64,000 nt of DNA from an uncultured Flammeovirgaceae bacterium (GTDB lineage: Bacteria > Bacteroidota > Bacteroidia > Cytophagales > Cyclobacteriaceae), in the NCBI GenBank assembly GCA_937883755.1, contig CAKZYA010000015.1, positions 1 to 64,000 on the forward strand, written 5' to 3'. How positions within the stretch are numbered: the first letter of the stretch is position 1; every line of letters begins with the position of its first letter. The notes beneath the pieces are model-generated. The model had not been told where the DNA came from. It worked only from the letters and a program-made list of their open reading frames with translations, and searched no databases. Shown here piece by piece: positions 44,888-53,015 of this stretch. A program made the position numbers and the translations under genes.

Positions 44888-46385
44888 AGCCTTCACTTTT
44901 AGCTTCCTGTTCTAAGCGAAATAACTCCTTCAAATGACGCTCGGCTTCAGCTAGTAAATCAGGAGCATCTACTAGCGACTTCACTTCTTGAGCTTTATTG
45001 AGCATATCCTGATACCGAACCTGATTAAAATCATCTTCTCCATTATCCAGAAACCAACTGGCTTCTAAATAATTGAGCAGCGTGATTGCCCGCTCGTAAG
45101 GGTACGCCGAGGTACGAACCGTTAAAGCTTCTTTATAAAAATCTAACGCTTTTTCGTAATTGTCAATTCGCAAAGCAGTTGGGTACTTCGTTAGAGCATT
45201 AGCGTAGTTGTTACAAACCAGTCCGTATTCATACGGATGCGCTTCTTTGGTAAAGAAACGTAAGGCTTCCTGAAATGAAGTAGCCGATACCGCTGCCCAA
45301 ATCCCTTTTTTCTGCTGCAGATCTGACATTTCTGCGTAAAGCACTCCTAAGTGAGCGTGAATTTGAGCGAATGTTTCCGGAGCCTCATCCCGCTTGAAAA
45401 CTTTTAAAGCTTCCTGATAGGTATCAATGGCTGGCTTATAAAACTGAGGATTACCGTTCTGCGCCCAAGTGTACAGCAGCGCGCCTTTTCGAAGCAGACT
45501 GCTTCCGGCTAGTTCAGGTAAATCCTGCGCCCGAAAAATATCTAATGCCCGATTGACATATCCTAGTGATTCCGAATAACTCTCAGAAATATTGGCTACT
45601 TCGGAAGCATCAATTAGTAGTAAGCCTACCTCCGCCAGTCTTTCCTGTCGCTCCAGGTACGTCAGTGTATCCCAAAGCAAATCTTTAAGGTCATCAATAT
45701 GCTTCGGATCATAAGGAACGGACAATCGCGCCATCCAGGTACTAATTAGTACCGACTTCAGCGCGTAAGAAGCCTCTTCCGATAAATCTTGGGAGAGGTA
45801 CTGCTGCAATAGTTTTTCCGCTTCTACCCCCTGGTCGGTGTCGGTATCCAGCAACAAAGTAGCGTACTGCTTGAGCGTAAAGGCATAGTGTTCATTATCA
45901 GGAGACGATGCTAACGCTTTCTGGTACATCTGCTGCACATCAGCCAGTGCTACCAAAGAAGGCCAAAGACCATACTGCTGAAGCAAAGCTCTGTTGTGTT
46001 CGGAACGATAATCTTCTTTATCCAGAGTATCAGCTACTTCTACTGGTAGCCGTTGATTGGTTTGTAAGCAACCAAGACTAACCACTTCATTGTAGAGTTG
46101 GGGATACTGGGCAAAGTAACGCTGAGCTTCGGCGTAGTTACCTAAGGCAATGAAAATGTAGCCCAGCAGGGTTTCAGAACTAAATGCTACCGGACTGTTC
46201 ATTAGAAAAGGCGGGGCATTATTATCCCAATTTAGTGGCATGATGATACCTCGTTCGTCCACGATTAAATCTGCCACTAAAGCGTCTTCGGTAGTAATCG
46301 TTATTAACTCCGATAGCCGAGGCACCGAATCGATGATTTGTGCTACTTCGGTCTGATAGGTTTTATTTAGGTAGATGGTTATCAT
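44880..46385 (-). CDS. TPR-repeat protein of the hydrogenase locus
   Basis: 501 aa, cytosolic and all-helical. Several tetratricopeptide-like units are visible from residue 75 on (LGYIFIALGNYAEAQRYFAQ, SYSESLGYVNRALDIFRAQ, KPAIDTYQEALKVFKR, NYEKALDFYKEALTVRTS). The first 60 residues are non-TPR. It overlaps hypA by 8 bp and starts 5 bp after the 104-aa gene, so it is firmly in the hydrogenase operon. A TPR gene also occurs in the cyanobacterial extended hyp operon. A scaffold role in small-subunit maturation or enzyme assembly is a reasonable inference. Confidence 0.88.
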   Translation of the reverse strand: MITIYLNKTYQTEVAQIIDSVPRLSELITITTEDALVADLIVDERGIIMPLNWDNNAPPFLMNSPVAFSSETLLGYIFIALGNYAEAQRYFAQYPQLYNEVVSLGCLQTNQRLPVEVADTLDKEDYRSEHNRALLQQYGLWPSLVALADVQQMYQKALASSPDNEHYAFTLKQYATLLLDTDTDQGVEAEKLLQQYLSQDLSEEASYALKSVLISTWMARLSVPYDPKHIDDLKDLLWDTLTYLERQERLAEVGLLLIDASEVANISESYSESLGYVNRALDIFRAQDLPELAGSSLLRKGALLYTWAQNGNPQFYKPAIDTYQEALKVFKRDEAPETFAQIHAHLGVLYAEMSDLQQKKGIWAAVSATSFQEALRFFTKEAHPYEYGLVCNNYANALTKYPTALRIDNYEKALDFYKEALTVRTSAYPYERAITLLNYLEASWFLDNGEDDFNQVRYQDMLNKAQEVKSLVDAPDLLAEAERHLKELFRLEQEAKSEGYA

Positions 46386-46390
46386 TGTTC

Positions 46391-46705
46391 TTACAAATTA
46401 ATCTTCAAAATACCCGAGGTATCCTGAACAGTATACGCCAACTCACGATCCTCATCATCAAGTGCGTTGTCAATCAGGATTTCATGCAAAGCAATGGTTT
46501 TGTCTCCCTGCAAATTTCTCGTTTTGAGTAGATGCTGACTCGGCTTATGCATTTTGTAAAACCACTGTTGAGAAACCGGGGCAACGAGTAGGGTACCACG
46601 CTCGGCCTGATAAGCCAAATAAGCTTGCGGATCATCGCCAAATACTTTCGTGGCGATCTCACCTGGGATGTATAAATGAGACGATTTTAGGGTGATGCTA
46701 TCCAT
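46391..46705 (-). CDS. Conserved-context small protein of the hydrogenase locus (unknown)
   Basis: 104 aa with no recognised domain and no signal or membrane helix. Sequence begins MDSITLKSSHLYIPGEIATK and is mixed alpha/beta, with a HEILIDNALDDEDRELAYTV acidic segment towards the end. No cysteines, so it does not hold an Fe-S cluster. Its ATG lies inside the endopeptidase gene (19-bp overlap) and its stop is 5 bp before the TPR gene. The tight coupling argues for a function with the hydrogenase; small unknown genes stand at the same place in cyanobacterial hup/hyp clusters, but I cannot claim homology. Confidence 0.75.
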   Translation of the reverse strand: MDSITLKSSHLYIPGEIATKVFGDDPQAYLAYQAERGTLLVAPVSQQWFYKMHKPSQHLLKTRNLQGDKTIALHEILIDNALDDEDRELAYTVQDTSGILKINL

Positions 46706-47190
46706 GTTACCTCCTCTAAAATATATTCTACTACCCGGTCGCCCGCTTGTTGCACTACTTCGGACATACCTACTTCTAGTCGGGTGTTATCAATTGCAAT
46801 TAAGTATACCTGAATATCCTCGGGGTACTCATCCTGCATCAGTTTCTTGGCATACGAAAGGGCTTGATCCCACTTGATGCTGTGCAGAAAAACCATAGGG
46901 TCATCTTGAGGTGCTTTTCGGACTTCCTCGGCCGGAACTCGGTACAATGTCCCTATCGGATCACCGGTATTAACTACCGCATCCACCAAGATAATTTGCT
47001 GGTGCCCTTTCAATTGAAAGAGCACCTCAAAGGCTGAGGTACCCATGTCAAACAGGCTAACGTCTTCCCTATCGGAAAGGGCGCGCTGAAGTTGCTGAAT
47101 TACGTAAGTTCCCACCGCATCGTCGCTTCGGACTGGATTTCCGAAACCCATAATGGCGATACGGTGAGAGGTGCTTCCCGTCATAGTCAT
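46687..47190 (-). CDS. Hydrogenase maturation endopeptidase (HupW/HyaD family)
   Basis: Aspartic-type endopeptidase that trims the C-terminal tail of the large subunit after nickel insertion. Motifs: IAIMGFGNPVRSDDAVG near the N-terminus with the metal-sensing Asp, ILVDAVVNTGDP in the middle and a late HSI and RLEVGMS. I take the ATG at 47190; an in-frame GTG at 47196 is possible. It follows the large-subunit gene by 40 bp. The large subunit does carry a cleavable tail, so the pair is coherent. Confidence 0.93.
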   Translation of the reverse strand: MTMTGSTSHRIAIMGFGNPVRSDDAVGTYVIQQLQRALSDREDVSLFDMGTSAFEVLFQLKGHQQIILVDAVVNTGDPIGTLYRVPAEEVRKAPQDDPMVFLHSIKWDQALSYAKKLMQDEYPEDIQVYLIAIDNTRLEVGMSEVVQQAGDRVVEYILEEVTWIASP

Positions 47191-47230
47191 ACTCACTACT
47201 TCTCGTTAAAGAAAATCTTCCGCTACAGAG

Positions 47231-48823
47231 CTACAGCTTAAAACGAGCTAATTCTTTTTCGTCTTTAGCATCGTGGGCGTGTACGGTACACACCAGACAA
47301 GAATCAAAGGATCGAGCGACCATACCAACTTCTACCGGATCATGAGCATCTTCGATCTCAGTTCCTTCTAAAGCTGCCTCAATCGGCCCAGGCTTGCCTT
47401 CGCCATCGTTCGGACCAACATTCCAGGTAGTAGGGGCTACTACTTGGTAGTTTTCAATCACACCATTCTTAATTTCAATCCAGTGCGCTAACGCTCCGCG
47501 AGCTGCCTCGGTGGCTCCCCAGCCTTTTCCATCGCGCTCTTCGGGTTTGATGTAGAATTCCGAATCCAGATCGATCTGGCCAAGCCATTCGTTGATATAC
47601 TCGTAGATGCGCGGGGCTTCGTGCATTCGGGCTAAAGTACGAGTGAATACGCTTGGGCCTTTTTCTTTCATAATGTCCCCGAACAACGGATCACGGTTTT
47701 GGTGCTCTAAATTAGCCGGATTAGCTGCCATAATTACTCGTGATAAAGGCCCCGCTTCCGCCGCATGAGTCATATAGCGAGGAGATTTTGACCAACTGTA
47801 TTTTCCAGTAAAGTCCGTTTCTGTGAGTATGGTAGACGTTTCTACCGGGGTGGGTATAGGCTCTTCCCAAGGATGCGCCGGAGCGTGATCCTTAAACCAA
47901 GTATGCTCCACGTGCTCAGCGATCTGCATATGATCAAGAGCATGATAGTTTTCACCATCATGAAAACCACCGGCACTAATCAGCGCATTATTACGAGCTT
48001 CAATAGTAGGGTTGTTATACATGTCCTTATGAAGGTAGGTTCCGTACGCTACGTATTTACCTACTCCCTGACCAAAGGTGTCTAACCCAAACTCCAGAGA
48101 AGCTCGAATAAATAACCCTAAATCACTATTTCGCTGCGATTCGTTTTCATCTACCCAAGCCATCAGATCATCCCAAGACTTAATCTGTAGGTAACGCTCA
48201 ATGGAGCAACCTAGCCAAACTGGCTCTAACCAATCATTTCGGAACTGGTTCATAATGGCGTGCGCCCGAGTAATATCTTTCAGTGTCGGGGCACACATCA
48301 CTCCACCCGGTACCATATAACTGGAGTGAGGCCACTGTCCACCGAATAAAGCATAAACCTCTACTGGACGACCACTCGCCGTTACTCCCGTCTGGAAAGA
48401 AGTACCTACGTAAGCAGCAAATCGCTTTACCACTTCCTGATACAAAGGCTTGCTGGCAAACTTCTTATTCGCCATATCGGTGGCGAAGATCGCGTAAAAC
48501 CAACGAGGGATACTTTGAATAGTTTCGGTAGCCTGACCGATTGCTCTCAGTAATAAAGCATTAGGAGGAAGCTGTGTTTTCCAGGCAGTATCCAGTGCCG
48601 AAGAAGCACAATAGAGATGCGAGCCCCCGCAAATCCCACAGATACGCGGAGTTACAATCAAACCTGACTGAGGATCTTTACCCTGCATAATTTTCTCAAA
48701 GCCCCGGAACATAGCGGCTTGTGTATGGGCACGGGTTACAACCCCATCTTCCATGTACACCTTCACATCCAGGTCACCTTCTACCCGACCTACGGGCGAA
48801 ATATTTAATTCTTTTGATTCCAT
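47231..48823 (-). CDS. hupL: [NiFe] hydrogenase large subunit (group 2a-like)
   Basis: 530 aa, catalytic subunit binding the Ni-Fe centre. N-terminal ligands C62 and C65 in RICGICGGSH (H69), C-terminal ligands C509 and C512 in SFDSCLVCTVH with His515. The 15 residues after His515 (AHDAKDEKELARFKL) are the tail removed by the endopeptidase. DSCLVCTVH in place of the DPCxxCxxH of group 1 enzymes is characteristic of the cyanobacterial HupL/mycobacterial Huc type (group 2a). No Tat signal, consistent with a soluble enzyme. Lies 10 bp after the small-subunit gene. Confidence 0.96.
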   Translation of the reverse strand: MESKELNISPVGRVEGDLDVKVYMEDGVVTRAHTQAAMFRGFEKIMQGKDPQSGLIVTPRICGICGGSHLYCASSALDTAWKTQLPPNALLLRAIGQATETIQSIPRWFYAIFATDMANKKFASKPLYQEVVKRFAAYVGTSFQTGVTASGRPVEVYALFGGQWPHSSYMVPGGVMCAPTLKDITRAHAIMNQFRNDWLEPVWLGCSIERYLQIKSWDDLMAWVDENESQRNSDLGLFIRASLEFGLDTFGQGVGKYVAYGTYLHKDMYNNPTIEARNNALISAGGFHDGENYHALDHMQIAEHVEHTWFKDHAPAHPWEEPIPTPVETSTILTETDFTGKYSWSKSPRYMTHAAEAGPLSRVIMAANPANLEHQNRDPLFGDIMKEKGPSVFTRTLARMHEAPRIYEYINEWLGQIDLDSEFYIKPEERDGKGWGATEAARGALAHWIEIKNGVIENYQVVAPTTWNVGPNDGEGKPGPIEAALEGTEIEDAHDPVEVGMVARSFDSCLVCTVHAHDAKDEKELARFKL

Positions 48824-48833
48824 AATATGCTCG

Positions 48834-49793
48834 TTATTTGGATGTTACAGTAAGTTCTTTATTCGTCGGCAGTATTTTTTCCCAACCGGCGCGAGCGTAG
48901 TACATTAGTTTAGATTGCCCGGTAGGCACATCTTGGGGGAATACGCCCAGATACTTCATAGTATTGAAGACACTACCCTTCTGTAAATCGTGGTGAGGGA
49001 AGCCCGGCTCGGTACAACCCAAACAAGGGTGATTTGCCCGAGTCTTACTTGACTGACGGTTCCAAAGAATACGGTTACAACTGGCGTGAGTCATCGGCCC
49101 TCGGCACCCAACTTCATAAAATAAGCAGCCACCCCGCTTACCGAAGTGCCCATCAACCTTCTGAGCGAAGTTATTCACATTAGGGCAGCCACTTTGTACA
49201 AAATCAGTGAAAAAGGTTTTAGGACGGTGATAATCATCTAGCAGAATATCTTTAGCCCGTCCGGTAGCAATTCCGACCAGTATTTGGGTGATCCAATCGG
49301 GGTGAGCTGGGCAACCCGGAATGTTGATTACGGGCAGTCCGGCTTGCGATTTGTAGTCGGCTCCTAAAAAGCCACCTTTGCTTTTCTTCAAAAACTGCAT
49401 TCCGGTAGACTCACTGGGGTTAGGTGGTACGGCAGGAATCCCTCCCCAAGTAGCGCAGTCGCCAATAGCTACGGTAAATTGGGCAACTTCGGAAAGCTCT
49501 TTTACCCAGTCTTTCATAGGTCGGTCGGCAAAGTAGTTCATCGTGCCTTTTCCGTTAGGTCCCTGAACAATAGAACCTTCAAACACTAATATGTCAAGCT
49601 GGACTTTTTTGGAAATACAATCTTTAAGAAGATCCGAGACTTGTTCGCCTATTTCTAGACCGATGGAGGGATGCCAGAGGATATTGATGCCGAAATCGGT
49701 CACCAGTTCCACCACAGTGGGTTCTTCAGCGTTGAGGAACGACATGGTGTTGCCGCTGCAAGCTCCGCCCTGAAGCCATAATACGTTAATCAT
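48834..49793 (-). CDS. hupS: [NiFe] hydrogenase small subunit (group 2a-like)
   Basis: Electron-transfer subunit with Fe-S clusters. The ATG at 49793 gives MINVLWLQGGACSGN; the frame also has a TTG at 49799. There is no twin-arginine leader and no C-terminal membrane anchor, so the enzyme is cytosolic. The N-terminal cluster motif has a single Cys (C12), unlike the CxxC of standard small subunits; the group 2a enzyme Huc, as I recall, has three [3Fe-4S] clusters. Other Cys motifs are AIGDCATWGG, INIPGCPAHPDWI, FVQSGCPNVN, GGCLFYEVGCRGPMTHASCNR and HPCLGCTEPGFP. The protein closely resembles cyanobacterial HupS as remembered. About 319 aa. Confidence 0.96.
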   Translation of the reverse strand: MINVLWLQGGACSGNTMSFLNAEEPTVVELVTDFGINILWHPSIGLEIGEQVSDLLKDCISKKVQLDILVFEGSIVQGPNGKGTMNYFADRPMKDWVKELSEVAQFTVAIGDCATWGGIPAVPPNPSESTGMQFLKKSKGGFLGADYKSQAGLPVINIPGCPAHPDWITQILVGIATGRAKDILLDDYHRPKTFFTDFVQSGCPNVNNFAQKVDGHFGKRGGCLFYEVGCRGPMTHASCNRILWNRQSSKTRANHPCLGCTEPGFPHHDLQKGSVFNTMKYLGVFPQDVPTGQSKLMYYARAGWEKILPTNKELTVTSK

Positions 49794-49813
49794 AATCAAG
49801 TAGATTGGTTGAC

Positions 49814-49821
49814 AAAAGGTA
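49814..49821 (-). promoter_or_regulatory. Possible -7 box of the hydrogenase operon
   Basis: TACCTTTT on the minus strand, followed by G, is one base off TANNTTTG and lies about 21 bp upstream of the small-subunit ATG. It would leave a very short leader. No -33 box is evident. Low-confidence call. Confidence 0.3.
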
Positions 49822-49885
49822 GCAATTTACTGCTCTTGTTTGAGCACTATTTTTAACGAATTGATAATATATAGGAAAGCTGCTT

Positions 49886-49907
49886 AATTAGAAAATATTT
49901 TCTAATT
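49886..49907. promoter_or_regulatory. 22-bp perfect palindrome, candidate TetR operator
   Basis: The core TTAGAAAATATTTTCTAA is extended by AA/TT on both sides to a 22-bp fully self-complementary site, centred at 49896/49897. A further half-site-like TTTCTAAAG follows. It lies 47-68 bp past the tetR stop and 93-114 bp upstream of the small-subunit ATG. TetR dimers bind palindromes of this size, and the adjacent regulator gene makes it the obvious candidate. An all-A/T stem is a poor terminator. Confidence 0.65.
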
Positions 49908-49953
49908 TTTCTAAAGTCTGTATTGGTTCTAAATAAGAGAAAATTGTTCACTA

Positions 49954-50577
49954 CTACTCTTTTGGCGCAAGCAGGGGTTGTATTAACTCATTGTACTCAG
50001 CTAGCCCACGAGAAGTAAAATAGGGCAGGAACTGACTCCAGATAGCTCTCTTATATTCCTTCTCATTGTCTGCTAACTTACCCTGTAATCCCCGGTACAA
50101 CGGCCATAGAGTAACCGTCATACCAATCGTTTCAGCTACTACTCGATAATCGCGCTGAGCAGTATCGGGTTGGACAGCTCCACGTTTACAATGAAAATCG
50201 AACCGCTTTTGAATTTGGCACACCAAACGAGAAAATAGCTGCGTTCGTAAGCGTTGAAGTTTTTTTTCAGGCCAAGGAGTGTTATCGGAGAAATAAAAGG
50301 CATATCGTTGCTGAAAGGAAAACCATTTACCGAGTTGCTGATCAAAATCTAAAAAATCAGAGGATTGTCGAAATACGTTTAGAATCTGCCTAACCTCATC
50401 CGTTAGCTTTTGAAATACGGCAAGGGTAATTGCCTCTTTGTTCTTGAAGTGATAAGCCAAATTTCCGATACTCAATTCAGCCGAGTCGGCTATTTGCTGT
50501 AGCCTTACTGATGCTACACCGTGGGTATTGTAAAGTTCGGCCGCAGCCTGAATAATCTTTTGCTTGGTATTGACCAT
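49954..50577 (-). CDS. TetR/AcrR family transcriptional regulator
   Basis: 207 aa. N-terminal helix-turn-helix (KIIQAAAELYNTHGVASVRL, QQIADSAELSIGNLAYHFKNKEAI) at about residues 6-50, ligand-binding helical C-terminal domain with no recognisable ligand motif. It stands immediately upstream of the hydrogenase genes on the same strand, with a 22-bp palindrome between them, so it is the best candidate regulator of H2 oxidation here. In other organisms group 2a genes respond to carbon or oxygen limitation, but the signal sensed by this protein is unknown. Confidence 0.88.
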   Translation of the reverse strand: MVNTKQKIIQAAAELYNTHGVASVRLQQIADSAELSIGNLAYHFKNKEAITLAVFQKLTDEVRQILNVFRQSSDFLDFDQQLGKWFSFQQRYAFYFSDNTPWPEKKLQRLRTQLFSRLVCQIQKRFDFHCKRGAVQPDTAQRDYRVVAETIGMTVTLWPLYRGLQGKLADNEKEYKRAIWSQFLPYFTSRGLAEYNELIQPLLAPKE

Positions 50578-50673
50578 TGATAATAGGCGATATTAGGTCA
50601 TTTTCTTGGTTGTGAGCCAAAAAATCAAATTGGGCATTGGGTACTTTCTCTAATCCAGAGCTGCTGGAACAGC

Positions 50674-51033
50674 TTAGTTACCATTATATTGAAATAGATT
50701 TTTATCTACTTGTAATGTTCCACGCTGGTCTTTAGCCGCTAACCGTCTCATATAATGCGCACAGGTTTCAGCCTTCGATTTACAAAAGCAGCTGGTAATC
50801 TTACGTTTAATCAGACGATAAGGGTTTTTATAATGAGCAAACACTAAATACACTTCCCATTCCCCCTTAGCAAATCTGATATTCTCGATAACGGCGGAGT
50901 CTTGCAGCCAGTAATCGTCGTACAATAAATTGAAATCTACCACTCCGCCCACAATTTCGGTAAAGTGCATATTATTGCAAGCATCAAGCAGTACTTGATA
51001 CGCTTTTTCGTCTAAGTAGAAATCAGCGTTCAT
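50674..51033 (-). CDS. Protein with SWIM-like zinc motif (unknown)
   Basis: 119 aa. The C-terminal part contains C82-F-C84 followed by C91-A-H93, i.e. the CxC...CxH pattern of SWIM zinc fingers, which bind DNA or proteins. The N-terminal 70 residues are a mixed fold without a known signature. It is 96 bp upstream of tetR on the same strand. Function unknown; a relation to the hydrogenase genes is possible but unsupported. Confidence 0.65.
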   Translation of the reverse strand: MNADFYLDEKAYQVLLDACNNMHFTEIVGGVVDFNLLYDDYWLQDSAVIENIRFAKGEWEVYLVFAHYKNPYRLIKRKITSCFCKSKAETCAHYMRRLAAKDQRGTLQVDKNLFQYNGN

Positions 51034-51136
51034 TCAAAATTAGAGATTTCCCAACTCTAAAGGTAATATAGAGAAATAAAGTCGGGTTCCGAATTATTCA
51101 GCGAATCGGCTTATTGGTTTTTTTTAATCTTTGCCC

Positions 51137-51679
51137 CTACTCCACCAAGCGCGCATAAATTAATTCATCGACCGTGCGTCCCTCTTTAGTAACACTTTGA
51201 CGAAGGCGAGCCTCCAAGTGATAACCAGTTTTTTCCAGCACCCGGCTCGAGGCTTTATTGTAGTCAAACACTCCCGCGTACAAACGACAAATATCAAAGT
51301 GTTCTAATACATAGTCAGAAAGAGCTTGCACCGCGCGGGTGGTAATTCCTTGTCTCCAATAGGCTTCACCTAGCCAGTAGCCAATTTCAGCCGAACGGCG
51401 ATACACATCATCTTTAAAAATCACTCCTACCGCTCCCACTACTTCCTCTTCAACTACAATAGCCAGATTAATTGCCATAGGATCTTGATTTGCTATTTGA
51501 ACCCAAATCCGAGCATCTTCCATTGTATACGGATGAGGAAATCGATCCCGAACATTTTTCCAGATTTGATAATTATTACCGTGATTTACCAACCCTTCTT
51601 CGTCACCTTCCTGCCAAGGGCGTAGCAAAATATCACCCAAATTCAACTCTACTAGGGTTAGTTTTATGTTTTTGTTCAT
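51137..51679 (-). CDS. GNAT family N-acetyltransferase (RimJ/RimL-like)
   Basis: 180 aa. Typical RimJ/L-type layout: LGDILLRPWQEGDEEGLVNH at the start, YRRSAEIGYWLGEAYWRQGI with the acetyl-CoA-binding loop, then LEHFDICRLYAGVFDYNKASSRVLEKTGYHLEARLRQS. These enzymes acetylate protein N-termini or small amines; substrate unknown. Stands alone, with TerC divergent 209 bp away. Confidence 0.9.
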   Translation of the reverse strand: MNKNIKLTLVELNLGDILLRPWQEGDEEGLVNHGNNYQIWKNVRDRFPHPYTMEDARIWVQIANQDPMAINLAIVVEEEVVGAVGVIFKDDVYRRSAEIGYWLGEAYWRQGITTRAVQALSDYVLEHFDICRLYAGVFDYNKASSRVLEKTGYHLEARLRQSVTKEGRTVDELIYARLVE

Positions 51680-51888
51680 TATAATAGTCGTGCCATCGCT
51701 TTCTAGTTATAGAAACGGGTTTGACTAAGAAAAGATGGTCAAACGCAAAAGCAGTTTCAAGTTTCCAGGAAGCTCATATCTGATACAACCATTCTTTTGG
51801 AACTGAAACATATTTCAGCAATTTTTGTAATGGTGAGGAGGAAATAAGCTCCCACATCTTTTAAAGATCATAGTACTAGCTAAACCGT

Positions 51889-52665
51889 ATGGAAATTTTT
51901 GCCAGTGGCGAAGCGTGGATTGCCTTACTGACGCTCGCATTTTTAGAAATTGTGCTTGGAGTTGATAATATTATCTTTATCTCCATCGTCTCCAACAAAC
52001 TTCCGGTCGAGCAGCAAGCTAAAGCTCGTAATTTAGGGCTGATTCTAGCCCTCATTTTTAGAATTGGCTTACTGCTGGGTATCACCTGGATTATCGGATT
52101 TACTGAGCCTTTATTCACTCTGCTAGGGTTTGAAATCAGTGGTCGTGATCTTATTCTTGTGGCTGGTGGTATTTTTCTGTTGGCGAAGAGTACTACTGAG
52201 ATTCATCATAAAATTGAGGGCGAAGAGGATACCGAGGCGGGCAGTGGCCGTAAAGTATCGTTTTCCGCTACTATTTTGCAGATCATTCTGCTGGATATGG
52301 TCTTCTCTTTTGACTCAATCCTGACCGCCGTCGGGTTGACTGATCAGGTATTGATTATGATTGTGGCCGTTATTATCGCTATGGCAGTAATGATTACGTT
52401 AGCGGGTAAAATCAGCGACTTTATCAACAAGCACCCTACGTTGCAAATACTAGCGCTTTCTTTCTTAATACTTATTGGATTTATGCTGATTGTAGAAGGG
52501 CTGCATTTCCATGTACCGAAGGGCTACATCTACTTCGCCGTCGGGTTCTCACTGCTGGTAGAAGTACTAAACATGCGGTTGCGCAAAAGCCGAAATCCCG
52601 TACAACTACGTGGTCAGCGGATGCCTACCAGCCCTGAACAGGAGAAAGTAGCAGAAGGAAGCTAA
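51889..52665 (+). CDS. TerC family integral membrane protein
   Basis: 258 aa with seven to eight hydrophobic helices. The two repeated signature motifs, EIVLGVDNIIFIS and LDMVFSFDSILTAVG, carry the membrane-embedded acidic residues thought to move or bind metal ions. Related proteins act in tellurite resistance, manganese export or exoenzyme metalation. No ter operon genes are nearby. I looked at the 209-bp leader for a manganese riboswitch of the yybP-ykoY type and saw none convincing. It is followed by a small 81-aa gene. Confidence 0.9.
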   Translation: MEIFASGEAWIALLTLAFLEIVLGVDNIIFISIVSNKLPVEQQAKARNLGLILALIFRIGLLLGITWIIGFTEPLFTLLGFEISGRDLILVAGGIFLLAKSTTEIHHKIEGEEDTEAGSGRKVSFSATILQIILLDMVFSFDSILTAVGLTDQVLIMIVAVIIAMAVMITLAGKISDFINKHPTLQILALSFLILIGFMLIVEGLHFHVPKGYIYFAVGFSLLVEVLNMRLRKSRNPVQLRGQRMPTSPEQEKVAEGS

Positions 52666-52748
52666 AAAGTAGTAACATAGCTATGTACTAATTACTAAAC
52701 CTGGGATTGTTTTCTCACGTAATACCATGCATCTATTAATCAGTTGCC

Positions 52749-52994
52749 ATGTTCGGATTTTTTAAGAAAAAGAAAGAAACCCATACTCCTATTCTCGCTG
52801 ACTTAAATAATGAGCCTTTGCAAGAAGGGGATATCGTTGAATCGCTGCGCTATGACTTAGGAAAGTGCCGGGTAATTGCTACCGAGAAGGGGTTAGCTTA
52901 CGAATCAATGGAGAATGGTAAAGAAGTAGGTTGGCACCTGATGGTGGATGCTTCAACTGATCTACAAAAGGTCAAAAAAATCACTCAACACTAG
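52749..52994 (+). CDS. Small conserved-looking protein, unknown
   Basis: 81 aa: a basic N-terminus (MFGFFKKKKE), then a small domain with EGDIVESLRYDLGKCRV, YESMENGKEVGWHLMVDAST and a Lys-rich end. The EGD-V-LRYDLG pattern suggests a small beta-barrel. It lies 83 bp after terC on the same strand. No family recognised. Confidence 0.7.
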   Translation: MFGFFKKKKETHTPILADLNNEPLQEGDIVESLRYDLGKCRVIATEKGLAYESMENGKEVGWHLMVDASTDLQKVKKITQH

Positions 52995-53015
52995 TAACTG
53001 CCTGCTAAGATCATC

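Noticed and set aside
49886-49907. Palindrome as the tetR terminator
   Set aside because: The stem is all A/T apart from two G-C pairs and has no loop; an operator fits better.
51680-51888. Possible yybP-ykoY manganese riboswitch upstream of terC
   Set aside because: Only a weak GAGGAGG-like stretch is seen; the conserved junction pattern and paired stems are not recognisable by eye.
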